Of a stretch of DNA of 64,000 nt, positions 30,033 through 39,899 are shown piece by piece. The stretch spans positions 12,366,001 through 12,430,000 of the forward strand of contig JAUCBN010000004.1 of assembly GCA_035048815.1 (NCBI GenBank), in the 5' to 3' direction. Position 1 is the stretch's first letter; every line of letters begins with the position of its first letter. A program made the position numbers and the translations under genes. The DNA comes from Abelmoschus esculentus. Taxonomy: Eukaryota > Streptophyta > Magnoliopsida > Malvales > Malvaceae. Below the pieces are notes generated by a model that ran no database searches, was not told the origin of the DNA, and worked only from the letters and a program-made list of their open reading frames with translations.

Positions 30033-31408
30033 TGATAAGTACCTAAAAAGGCTATTATTTACTACTCTTTTCATAGATATTATGCACTCATTATCCACTA
30101 ATTCGAGCTGATACATATATTTATTGCTCAATAACTGATATTTTGCTGCCACAGCTCACAAAGAAGAAATTTGTGTGAAAAATAGTTTTTTTAAACATTT
30201 TTTGTGCAGTTGCAGGAAACACTGCCGAGGCAGCAGAAATGCCGAGGGCAGAACCACTGCCGAGGCAGCAGCATTGTCGAGGGCAGAACCACTACCGAGG
30301 CAGCAGCATTGTCGAAGGCAGAACCAGTGCCGCGGCAGCAGAAGTTCCAGTACTGATGCTGGGCGATTAAAAGAGAAAAATGAGCTGAGGATTTCTGGAT
30401 AACAAGCGTTTGGATCGGACTAGAAGAGCTCAAGAAAAAGACAAGTCAAAGGACACGTGGGAATAGTCTTTTAATTAGAATCAAACTTGGAATTATTATA
30501 TTTTTATGACTTTTCCCTACTCCAAGTTAGGTTCTACTTAAAGTTACCATAGGTCTAAGACTATAAATAGAGAGCCATCCAATGTAATTAGAGAGCCGAT
30601 TTGGAGAGAAAACTTAACCCTAAGAACTTTCATTATGTTCTAAACTATCTTAGGGTTAGGTGAAAGTTGTCGACTATAGTATGGGAAGATTGTATCTTGT
30701 TTCTTGTTCAATATAATAAAAGTATCGAAGTTTTCTTATTCTATTGTTCTTCACACTTGCATTCAAGCTCGATGGAGAAGTTTGTAAGCCATCCATTTAT
30801 CTAATATCGAGAGAGTTAGATTCACGAAAGGAATAAGAACGGTGTTAGGTAACACTAACTTTAACCTAGGGATAGGTTAAGATGTTTCAGAGGCTAAAAG
30901 AAGTGTGGGATTGGTTGTCGATTACAATCTGATTTACGCCGATGGGTATCATCAAGGATTGATCTACAACAGTACTTCGACTTAGATATAAGCGAAGGCA
31001 TCAAAGGACACTTTGCCTAACTTCGGTAGACTCTGCCCAAGAGCAAGATATTGTCGTGGCAGAGAACATTATTGCTGCCGAGGGCAGTAAACTGCAGTAC
31101 TGCCGAGGCAGTATGGTGACATTATATTGGACAGAAGCAGATCAGTCAACTCTGCTATACGACACAACTGGATCCTTCCCTCTTTCTCAATATTCGACCT
31201 CCTTTTATTTTATCTTTAGTTATCTTAGTTATTAGTTTAATCCAAATCTCATCAATTGTGTTTTTACTTTCTTTTACAGAAGCACGAAGAGGATAAGAAG
31301 ACATATTAAGTACACCAATCCTTGTGGAGATCGATACTTGATAAATACTTATCACTTTATTACTTAACGTGTACACTTGCACTTTATTGCGCTTATTTAC
31401 ACGCATCA
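30033..31408 (+). repeat. Athila LTR1
   Basis: TGATAAGTACC...ACGCATCA, 1376 bp. TATA box CTATAAATAG at 30561-30570, polyadenylation-like AATAAAA near 30714. It carries five CTGCC..GGCAG-type boxes in 30222-30338 and more at 31036-31111. It has a PPT on its left and a PBS on its right, so it is shared by two element bodies. It resembles LTR3 more than LTR2. Confidence 0.92.
30561..30570 (+). promoter_or_regulatory. TATA box of Athila LTR1
   Basis: CTATAAATAG, conserved at 34520-34529 in LTR2, 40358-40367 in LTR3 and, as CTATAAATAT, at 54111-54120 in LTR4. Confidence 0.6.
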
Positions 31409-31414
31409 AGTTTT

Positions 31415-31432
31415 TGGCGTCGTTGCCGGGGA
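31415..31432 (+). other. PBS after LTR1 (tRNA-Asp)
   Basis: TGGCGTCGTTGCCGGGGA matches the 3' end complement of plant tRNA-Asp with one mismatch. LTR2 has TGGCGCCGTTGTCGGGGA at 35376-35393. Confidence 0.85.
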
Positions 31433-31534
31433 TTGGCAACTAAATTTTGTCTTCTTTAAATTTTCTTGCTTTTTTTTATTTTTTATCTTTATTTTTTTAT
31501 TAGGTTATTTTTAATTAAGGTTTGTTTTTGGTGT

Positions 31535-34027
31535 ATGACCAGAGCCAACCCAGGTAGTCCTTTTTACGAGCTCAACCCAGAGATTGAACGTACATACTTA
31601 AGGCTGAGAAAAAGGATTCAAGCAGCTATGGCAGATCCACCAGCAGCCCAGAATTTACCTGCAGGCCATGGTGGATTCTAACAAACACCATTGCCGCAGC
31701 AGCCGCTGCCGCAACAACTTCTACCGCGGCAGAGAACCGTCAGAGATTTCCTGGTGGAAGATCTGAATGGACTGAACCCTGGGGTAGTTACACCAGAAAT
31801 AGAAGCTACCCACTTTGAACTTAAACCTGTTATGTTCAACATGTTGAACACTATTGGACAGTTTAGTGGGTCTTCAACTGAAGATGCAAGGCGACATCTC
31901 ATGTCTTTCATGGAAGTGTGCAATTCATTCAAAATTCAAGGAGTCCATGAAGACATTTTAAGGATGAAATTGTTCCCCTATTCACTAAGGGATAGGGCAA
32001 AGACATGGTTGAATGGCATCCCAGCAGGATCTATAGGAACTTGGGATGAACTCTACCGAGAATTCATTACGCGGTTTAATCCTACAAACTTATATGATAG
32101 GATCCGTAATGAAATCACCTCTTTTCGGCAGGATGATGATGAGCCAATGTACAAAGCATGGGAACGCTACAGAGAATTATTAAACCGATGCCCCCTACAT
32201 GGTTTTCCCTTGTGGACACAAGTGTCAATGTTCTACAATGCTACTAATGCTTCCACAAGGATGATGTTAGATGCTTCTGCCAATGGAACATTATTGGATA
32301 GAGCCCCTGCAGAAGCCATTGAAATTCTGAACAAACTCGCAAGGAATGATTTCCAATTTCCCACATCTAGGTGAGGAGGAGTAAAACGCCATGCCACAGT
32401 CAATGAAATTGAAACATCCAACTCAGTGGCAGCTTAATTGGCATCTTTAACCAAGATGGTTCAGAATATGCAAGCACAACAAAACACACATGAGGTTAAG
32501 GTTATAGATTCACCCAATTGTATACAAGATGAAGAATCTAGCCTATATGTTGGAAATTACAATAGGAATAACAATATGATGTCCAACACATATAACCCAT
32601 CCTGGAAAAGGCATCCAAATTTTTCATGGAGCAATCCTAACAATGCCTTAAATCCAGTAAATCAAGCCACTGGTTTCCAGCAGCAATTGCAACATCTGCC
32701 GCAGCAGCAAGGACAGCAGTCAATGCCACAGCAACAGATACAGCAGCAGCAGCCCATGAATTCACTAGAAAATTCTCTCAAGGCCTTCATGATGAAAACA
32801 GAATCATACATGGTAGAGAATAGCAGTTTCATGAAGAGAACTGATGACTTCATGAACAGAACTGAGATGAGGCTGCAAAACCAGGATGCTGCCATAAAAT
32901 CTCTAGAAACCCAAGTTGGTCAATTTGCTCAAAGACAAAACACTAGACCACAAGGAGGACTACCAAGCAATACTGAAGTTGCTAAGGTAATAGGCCATGA
33001 ACAATGTAAAGCAATCACAACCAGAAGTGGCCTACAATTGAAAGAACCATTAAACAGACCAGCAGTCCAATCAACAATACAAGAAGAATCAGACAAAGAG
33101 GAATTAGATGCTGACCATGTTCCTGAAGAAAGCACTGCCCCGGCAGAAGAACCAGCAGAACCTAAAGCACCTACCGCGGCAGCAAAAGAACAGATAATTC
33201 CAGGTATTAAATTTCAAACCAATGAGACCCTGGAAGAGATGAGACCACCACCACCTTTCCCACAAAGGTTGAAACAACAGAAACAGGACCATCAGTTCAA
33301 GAAATTCCTGGACATTCTTAAGCAAGTTCACATTAACTTACCATTAGTTGAGGCCATTGAACAAATGCCCAACTATGATAAATTCTTGAAAGACATTGTG
33401 TCTAAGAGAATGAGGCTTGGTGAGTTTGAAACAGTGGCAGCTACTGAAGGATGCATGGCAATGCTGCATAATCGCATGCCACCTAAACTGAAGGATCCTG
33501 GCTATTTTACCATACCTTGTATGATTGGGAACAACTATGAAGGGAAGGCACTATGTGACCTAGGAGCCAGCATCAACTTGATGCCCAAATCTGTCTTCCA
33601 AAAGCTTGGAATAGGAAGGGCAAAACCTACAACAGTTCAGCTCCAACTTGCGGATAGATCATACGTGCATCCCGAAGGAAAAATCAAGGATATACTGGTA
33701 AGAGTCGATAAATTTATTTTTCTGGCTGACTTCCTTATTCTTGATTGTGAAGCAGATGATAAAGCACCGATCATCTTGGGAAGACCTTTCCTTGCCACTG
33801 GACGCACCTTAATTGATGTGGAAAATGGAGAATTGACTATGAGGGTTAATGACCAACAAGTCAAACTCAATGCCTTCCACAATCTAAAGAAATATGATGA
33901 TCCAGAAGAATGCAAAGCCCTCCACAAAGCACACACAACAAAAACATCCTGCCTTGGCAGTATTCTCGGCAGAATATTTGGTAAAAGAATCAAGCCCAAA
34001 GTGGAGGCAGAAAACAAAGATGGCTGA
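31535..34027 (+). pseudogene. C1: Athila gag-protease (one frame, three premature stops)
   Basis: The ATG at 31535 opens MTRANPGSPFYELNPEIE, typical of Athila gag. One frame runs to 34027, broken only by TAA at 31679, TGA at 32372 and TAA at 32435. The gag domain lies at 31740-32360 (LFPYSLRDRAKTWLNGIP, FITRFNPTNLYDRIRNEI, PMYKAWERYRELLNRCP). A Gln-rich linker and coiled helices follow (SLKAFMMKTESYMVENSS), then protease (ALCDLGASINLMPKSVFQKL, APIILGRPFLATGRTLIDV). There is no RT: the frame ends KPKVEAENKDG and its stop codon is the first TGA of LTR2. C3 shows the same protein continuing 19 codons further, so C1 was cut here. Confidence 0.9.
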
Positions 34028-35369
34028 TGAGTACCTAAAAAGGCTATTATTTACTACTCTTTTCATATATATTATGCACTCATTATCCACTAATTCGAGC
34101 TGATGTATATACTTATTGCTCAATAACTGATATTTTGCTGCCACAGCCTGTAAAGAAGAAATTTGTGTGAAAAAGAAACTTTTCAACACTTTTTATACAG
34201 TTCCAGGAAACACTACCGAGGCAGCAGAAATGCCGAGGACAGAACTACTGCCCGAGGTAGCAAAAATGCCAAGGGCAGAATAAGTGCCGCGGCAGCAGAA
34301 GTTCCAGTACTGATGCTGGGCGATTAAAGAAAAATGAGCTAAGGATTTCTGGATAACTAGCGTTTGGATCGGACTAGAAGAGCTCAAGAAAAAGACAAGT
34401 CAAAGGCCACGTGGGAATAGTCTTTTAATTAGAATCAAACTTGGAATTATTATATTTTTATGACTTGTTCCTTACTCCAAGTTAGATTCTACTTAGGAAA
34501 AGTAACCCTAGGTCTAAGACTATAAATAGATGAGCCATCCAATGTAATTAGACAGCCGATTTTTAGAGAAAGCTTAACCCTAAGAACTTTTCATTATGTT
34601 CTAAACTATCTTAGGGTTAGGTGAAAGTTGTCGACTATAGTATGGGAAGATTGTATCTTGTTTCTTGTTCAATATAACAAAATTATCGAAGTTTTCTTAT
34701 TCTATTGTTCTTCACACTTGCATTCAAGCTCGATGGAGAAGTTTGTAAGCCATCCATTTATCTAATATCGATGGAGTTAGATTCACGAAAGGAATAAGAA
34801 TGGTGTTAGGTAACACTAACTCTAACCTAAGGATAGGTTAAGACGTTTTAGAGGCTAAAAGAAGTGTGGGATTGGTTGTCGATCACAAATTGATTCACGC
34901 TGATGGATATCATCAAGGACTGATCTACAACAGTACTTCGACTTAGATATAAGCGAAGGCATCAAAGGACACTTTGCCGAACTTCGGTAGACTCTGCCCA
35001 AGAGCAATATATTGTCGCGGCAGAAAACACTATCGCTGCCGAGGGCAGTAAACTGCAGTACTGCCGAGGCAGTGTGGTGACATTATATTGGAAAGAAGCA
35101 GATCAATCAACTCTGCTATACGACACAACTGGATCCTTCCGTCTTTCTCAATATTCGACCTCCTTTTATTTTATCTTTAGTTATCTTAGTTATTAGTTTA
35201 ATCCAAATCTCATCAATTGTGTTTTTACTTTCTTTTATAGAAGCACGAAGAGGATAAGAAGACATATTAAGTACACCAATCCCTGTGGAGATCGATACTT
35301 GATAAATACTTATCACTTTATTACTTGACGTGTACACTTGCACTTTATTGCGCTTATTTACACGCATCA
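34025..35369 (+). repeat. Athila LTR2
   Basis: TGATGAGTACC...ACGCATCA, 1345 bp, followed by a PBS but preceded by C1 coding sequence rather than a PPT. It is therefore a 5' LTR (of C2) placed within C1. The 5 bp before it are ATGGC (34020-34024); the bases after LTR3 are AACAT, so no target duplication is seen. It differs from LTR1 and LTR3 at shared positions (for example CAGCCTGTAAAG against CAGCTCACAAAG). Confidence 0.9.
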
Positions 35370-35513
35370 AGTTTTTGGCGCCGTTGTCGGGGATTGACAA
35401 CTAAATTTTGTCTTCTTTAATTTTCTTGTTTTTGTTTTATTATTTTTACTAACATATTTTCTTTTTCTTAAGTAAAAAAAAAATTTAGGTGTGTTTCAAG
35501 TTGAAGGTTCAAG

Positions 35514-35918
35514 ATGCAAGAAGAAAGAAAGAAATCTACTCGGGAGTTGATGTTGGAGGATATGAATCGAGCCAATCAAGAATTTCCTAGATTAAATGAT
35601 GATTATCTATGCCAACCAAGAGCAACCCAACAAGTTCATGCCTGGGAAAATTTTTGTTCTAATTGCGGAGATGATCATTTGGTTAGCAATTGCCCATACA
35701 GTACTGGAACCTATTACCACGAAGAAGACAATAGATGGAAACAACAACAAAATCCTTCATGGTATGATCAAAACGCTCAAAATTTTTTATATCATGACAA
35801 TTTTGTTGATGATACAGATATGCCATGGCAATATAATTCTTCTCAAGAGTATCCAAATTCATTTGAGGAAACATTGAAAGCATCAATGGCTAGAATTGAG
35901 GAATTAATGACAGAGTAA
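35514..35918 (+). CDS. C2 leader ORF with one zinc knuckle (gag C-terminal-like)
   Basis: 134 residues. Visible: CSNCGDDHLVSNC (C-x2-C-x4-H-x4-C), an aromatic-rich segment (WYDQNAQNFLYHDNF), then FEETLKASMARIEELMTE, which parallels the LENSLKAFMMKTESYMAE helix that follows the knuckle-less linker in C1 gag. It seems to be the C-terminal half of a diverged Athila gag without the capsid domain. The first ATG after the PBS lies at 35514, where the frame opens. It could bind element RNA through the knuckle; that is inference. Confidence 0.6.
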   Translation: MQEERKKSTRELMLEDMNRANQEFPRLNDDYLCQPRATQQVHAWENFCSNCGDDHLVSNCPYSTGTYYHEEDNRWKQQQNPSWYDQNAQNFLYHDNFVDDTDMPWQYNSSQEYPNSFEETLKASMARIEELMTE

Positions 35919-35981
35919 TCAAGGTTCATGGATGCACCCTTGAGGGATTCAGAAAATCAATTGTAGAGATCCAAATATGCC

Positions 35982-36830
35982 ATGGACAACATAAACCAAC
36001 AATCAATCCTTAGGGATACTGAAATCCCAACACTAGAGGACAAAGAGGAAATTCAGGAACCTCTGATTCTAGAACATGTTGATAAGAAAGACTGTCAAAC
36101 ATTGGATGAGTGCACTATCGAGGCAATTGCCGCGACAGTAGAGAAGCCTGAACAGGGCAATGTCACGATACCACTCAACGAGGCCAACGAGAGTAATGCT
36201 CTAGAAAATTCTGAGGAGTCTGATCCCCAGGATGTTACGGCAGCAATGATGCTGAAAAAGGAATCTGAGGATTACTCCTACTCACAGCTGCCGGGGCAGT
36301 TACCTGACGACATGCTCGATCAACAAAATGGCAATGCCGTGATAATGGAATACGAGATGGTAATGATTGAACCTTTTGAATTCTTTAAAAACTCATCTCT
36401 TCCATTACAGGTATATTCCGAGGAGTCAACGTTACACGATTTGAAGCCATCAGAAATAGGATATGATTGTTTAGAAGATGATGTGGTAATTCCATCTAAT
36501 AGTAGTTCCAAGCCAAAGTCTCTACTGATGGAGATCATTGAGAAGCATAAAAAGCAATGTGGGTTGATTCTTGAAGACTTCAAGAAAGATGGTTTTTCAC
36601 TTTACTTACACCGAATTATAGCAAAAGATTGCCACGGCAATTGGCTATCACAGCAATTACCACGACAACAAAGGCTATATCCAACTATGATGGAAGTTAA
36701 CGACAATGAAGTAATTAAGTGGTTGGATGTTAATATAATTTTTTCTAACAATTTATTTTTGCCTTCAGAAACAATATCAAGTTGGAGGATAGGCATACAA
36801 ATGGAAGACACCTCCACCATGATAGCATAA
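35982..36830 (+). CDS. C2 acidic ORF ending in an RT-leader-like segment
   Basis: 282 residues, acidic, many Glu/Asp (TLEDKEEIQEPLILEHVDKK). Near residue 180 LLMEIIEKHKKQCGLILEDF and then FSLYLHRIIAKD resemble the segment just before RT in Athila pol; C4 has HKKAIGWSIDDLKGISP and CMHKILLEED at that place. So it may be a pol relic whose protease and RT are gone, with the acidic linker kept. I recognise no catalytic motif. CTGCC..GGCAG-type boxes fall in its coding sequence (36120, 36293, 36640). Confidence 0.5.
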   Translation: MDNINQQSILRDTEIPTLEDKEEIQEPLILEHVDKKDCQTLDECTIEAIAATVEKPEQGNVTIPLNEANESNALENSEESDPQDVTAAMMLKKESEDYSYSQLPGQLPDDMLDQQNGNAVIMEYEMVMIEPFEFFKNSSLPLQVYSEESTLHDLKPSEIGYDCLEDDVVIPSNSSSKPKSLLMEIIEKHKKQCGLILEDFKKDGFSLYLHRIIAKDCHGNWLSQQLPRQQRLYPTMMEVNDNEVIKWLDVNIIFSNNLFLPSETISSWRIGIQMEDTSTMIA

Positions 36831-37487
36831 ATGGGAGTAGCCGTACCCGCATTAGCCCATATGTTTTTAATTAGAATTGTCACTCGATGGAGGGTGCAGA
36901 TGGACTATAAGAAATATCGGAAACGACCCTCCATAAGTTTTCTTTATATTCTTATTTTAATTTTCTCTTTTATTTTATTTGGTATTTTCATGAATTCTCT
37001 TAATTATGGTATTTAGGAATAATTATCTTTTCATTGTTTGAATGTTTCTTGATGTTTATCTTTTTAGGTTAAGAATTTCAAAATTTTTATTTATTTATTT
37101 ATATCTATAATTATCTTTATCTCATTTATTTTTTTTAGGGTAATAAAACAAGAGAAACAAGGAAGCAGTGCACAGCAGGAAGTCTACTGCCGCGACAGTA
37201 CAGAGTGTCAGAACCGCAACAGTCCCAACGGGCAGAAATAGCGTAACGGCTATCTACCGAGAAAACTACCGCGACAGTAAATGCTAACGGGCAGTAAATG
37301 CTAACGGCTAGAATCCAAACAGCTATATCTGCAGAGGCTTATATAAGCAGCTTCCTTGTTGAAACTATTCATTTTGCATTCTTGTTAAATCTTGCTATCT
37401 CTATACTCTCAATATTCTGCATATTTACTCGCATTCTTGCCACCTTTAGATTATCTCAAAGAATTTTTCATCTCCCAAAAATCGTCC
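36831..37487 (+). other. C2 intergenic region with TATA motif
   Basis: AT-rich, T-rich stretch with no supported gene; the 36831-37016 frame is hydrophobic and looks fortuitous. From 37160 it carries repeated AACGGCTA/AACGGGCAG motifs and boxes such as CTGCCGCGACAG, then TTATATAAG at 37339-37347. C3 preserves the same arrangement at 52620-52855. Confidence 0.6.
37339..37347 (+). promoter_or_regulatory. Possible internal TATA promoter for the env-position ORF
   Basis: GCTTATATAAGCAGCTTCCTT lies ~140 bp upstream of the ATG at 37488. C3, a different copy, keeps CCTATATAAAGAGCTTCCTT at about 52819-52838. This suggests a conserved internal core promoter, but no transcript evidence can be seen from sequence. 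Confidence 0.4.
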
Positions 37488-38495
37488 ATGGCCGCATTCA
37501 ACCGCTTTTATCCCGCCACTGTTTTCGAAAGATTCAACAGATCTTTCACTGCCCGACAGTTATGGGAAGAACAAGGATTTCAGCACAGCAACGAAAACAA
37601 CTATGGTATTGAGCAATTCTTGTTTAACAAGATTCAATACCAAGATTGGGAAATCTTCTGTCTACAGCCTCCCCCAGCCAATGCAACAATTGTGCGCGAA
37701 TTCTACGCACATATGCCGAGCGAAGACAATCTTTATGTGCACTGCCGAGGAAAGCCTGTCGCCCTTACTGCCGAGGCAATCAACCAGCACTATGGCCTCG
37801 TCCCAATTACTGACGCCCATAGTGCATTCTACGAAGAGGTCACCAATGTCGACTTCGAGTTGATCAAGGATGATCTTTATGAAAGCGACACTCCTTGGGA
37901 AACCGGTGCTCATAGGGGATCGGTCACAAGATTAAGCCTCAAACCCGAAGCCAAACTTTGGTGCACATTCGTGAAGAGACGCCTCCTCCCAACAACCCAC
38001 AACACAACGATTGATAGAAGAAGATTGGTGCTCATCCAATCAATCATCAACAAGCGGACCATCGATGTTGGAGAAATCATTCTTCAAGAAATTTATGATT
38101 GCGGTAAGAAAGATAGAGGTCCATTATATTTCCCTAGTTTAATCTTTGCCCTATGCATTGCTGCAGGTGTCCCAATTGAAGGAACAGATGAATACACCCC
38201 CCAAAGGCAAGGCTGGACAAGAGAATTCTGCCACCAAGTGATGCAGATCACCCAAGCAGATCCAGTGCAGGCAACACCTCAACAATTCACTGCCGACTAT
38301 ACTGTCGGAGGGCAGTACACGGCAGAAGCACCAGGCACTGCCCAAGCCGCTGCCGCAGCAGATCCATACCAGAAGCTTCTACAAAGGATGACAAACATGG
38401 ACCTTCGACAACAACGATACATAGAATACCAGAGAGACTTCAACAATACTCTCGCACACATGATGATCCAGCACTTCCCCACTGAAGGAACGTAA
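37488..38495 (+). CDS. Athila env-position ORF, putative plant transposon protein domain (PF20167-like)
   Basis: The ATG at 37488 (TCCATGGCC context) opens MAAFNRFYPATVFERFNRS; the same frame is open from 37392. Family-typical segments: RQLWEEQGFQHS, DWEIFCLQPPPANATIVREF, HCRGKPVALTAEAINQHYGL, LKPEAKLWCTFVKRRLLPTT, RLVLIQSIINKRTIDVGEII, FPSLIFALCIAAGVP. This domain is annotated as putative plant transposon protein and sits downstream of pol in Athila-type elements; its function is unknown. A helix-rich tail with YQKLLQRMTNMDLRQQRY follows. A stop at 38495 truncates it; the remaining C-terminal part can be traced to 39017. Its boxes encode Ala-rich runs such as AQAAAAADP. I assign the family from memory. 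Confidence 0.75.
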   Translation: MAAFNRFYPATVFERFNRSFTARQLWEEQGFQHSNENNYGIEQFLFNKIQYQDWEIFCLQPPPANATIVREFYAHMPSEDNLYVHCRGKPVALTAEAINQHYGLVPITDAHSAFYEEVTNVDFELIKDDLYESDTPWETGAHRGSVTRLSLKPEAKLWCTFVKRRLLPTTHNTTIDRRRLVLIQSIINKRTIDVGEIILQEIYDCGKKDRGPLYFPSLIFALCIAAGVPIEGTDEYTPQRQGWTREFCHQVMQITQADPVQATPQQFTADYTVGGQYTAEAPGTAQAAAAADPYQKLLQRMTNMDLRQQRYIEYQRDFNNTLAHMMIQHFPTEGT

Positions 38496-39017
38496 TTCCC
38501 AGAATTTCCAGCAAACATTTTTGTCACTACCCTACACAGAAACAACCCCTGCCCCAGGACCAATGCCCTTCTGCCCCCCATAGCCACCACAACAGTTCAA
38601 CGCTGTCGGCCTATCCAGACCCGCAGACACTGCCGCAGCAGCATCCACCAGTAGGTGGCCATCCAAAATGAGAGCTGTCTTCAGTTCTCCACCACAAGGC
38701 CCCATTCCAGTGGGCAGTCTCACTAGAGACAGTCTCTCTAAGGAGATAGATGAGTATGAAAGCTCAGCGCATGTCCAGCAAGGAGCCCAATATGCCGAGG
38801 TAGGAGGAGGAACAGAGTCATGCACACAGAAGCAATGAGTGACGAAGAAGAAGGCGAAGAAGTTAATGCCCCAAGGCAGAAACCGACACCTACAAGAGGG
38901 CAACCACCCCGGCAAGCAAAATTGCAGCAATCACCTGGACAAGGGTCCAGACTTAAAGCATCAGCAGGAAAACCTAGGAGAACAACTATTTCCATCAGCT
39001 CCTCCGAATCTGATTAA
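38496..39017 (+). pseudogene. C-terminal continuation of the env-position ORF, out of frame
   Basis: After the stop at 38495 recognisable protein resumes in shifted frames: PQGPIPVGSLTRDSLSKEID near 38700, and from 38820 an acidic-to-basic tail (MSDEEEGEEVNAPRQKPTP) ending RRTTISISSSESD at 39017. Ser/Asp-rich ends are usual for these proteins. At least two frame lesions are needed. Confidence 0.6.
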
Positions 39018-39899
39018 TTCCTCACTTTTGTTTTATTTATTCCAAATTTCCGTTGCTGTATGTTTTGAGCATTGAGGACAATGCTCAGCTTGAGTTTGGG
39101 GGAGATGAGTGCACTGCCGAGGCAACCTACTGCCGCGGCAGTATATGAAAAGGAAGTAAATTTTACGCCTCATTTTGAAAATTTTCTGCTATCTACCTGC
39201 CTTACTTAAATTTTTGTCTTTACTTTTGCACTGCCTTACATTAGCTTTGCCTTAGTTTATTCTTCTAAGGCTATAGAAATCTTTCTCCTTACTATGGCTA
39301 GGTTCTGTTTTGAAGGGATAACCTTAGAATACTTAAGGAATAAACTTAGAAGCTTGTTATAGGGTTATAAATCAAAATAAACACTTTTGGGACTTGTTTG
39401 ATTTAGGAATTCTTTTAATAAACTTAGGTGATAAAGACTTAGATTCTCAGGAATATGACTAGAGGTGCCTATCACTGACTCTAGTAATACTCTTCTTCAT
39501 GCTAGAGGTGCCCAAAACCGGCTCTAGTATGTCTAAGGAAAGAAAATAAGAAAAACTGAATTTATCATAAAGGAAGCACAACTCTTGAGGTGCCCGAAAC
39601 TGGCTCAAGTGATTGATGTTTTTTGAAGAGGATTAACTGTTCCAAATCTATTTGTCTTGAACTTAGAGTTTATATAAGAAAGCCTTTAATCAACCTTGTC
39701 CACAAAAAACCCCACACTCACGTAACCTTATAGCTTGTTTCCGAGTAAAATCCTTGAGTAAACTAGAGGCTAAAACTAAGGAATAGACTTGGCTATGGTG
39801 GGGAGATTAGATGGAAAAATAAGACCAAGGGAGAATAAGGTTCGGCAATTTGATGTTTTGCATTGCTTGAGGACAAGCAATAGTTCGAGTTTGGGGGTG
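39018..39899 (+). other. C2 3'UTR with PPT and tandem hairpins
   Basis: Non-coding. It contains a first PPT-like motif CTTGAGTTTGGGGGAGATGA (about 39087-39107), a perfect palindrome ACTGCCGCGGCAGT (39129-39142), three hairpins (39459-39609) and the terminal PPT GAGTTTGGGGGTG (39887-39899) before LTR3. Confidence 0.75.
39459..39609 (+). repeat. Three hairpins with covarying stems in the Athila 3'UTR
   Basis: Unit 1: CTAGAG (39459-39464) with CTCTAG (39479-39484). Unit 2: CTAGAG (39502-39507) with CTCTAG (39522-39527). Unit 3: CTTGAG (39584-39589) with CTCAAG (39604-39609). Loops share GTGCC near the 5' arm. The A-T to T-A change in unit 3 is matched on both arms. C3 has unit 1 (53256-53281) and a hybrid of units 2 and 3 (53300-53325). 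Confidence 0.65.

Noticed and set aside
30175..30402. 75-codon plus frame AEGRTTAEAAALSRAEPLP-like
   Set aside because: Translation of the CTGCC..GGCAG box cluster in LTR1; interrupted or altered in the other LTRs.
32662..33331. Cys-rich minus-strand frames (for example CCCCICCCG)
   Set aside because: Reverse complement of the Gln-rich CAG-type linker of C1 gag.
37662..38930. Minus-strand frames opposite the env-position ORF
   Set aside because: Antisense to a recognisable domain protein; no motif of their own.
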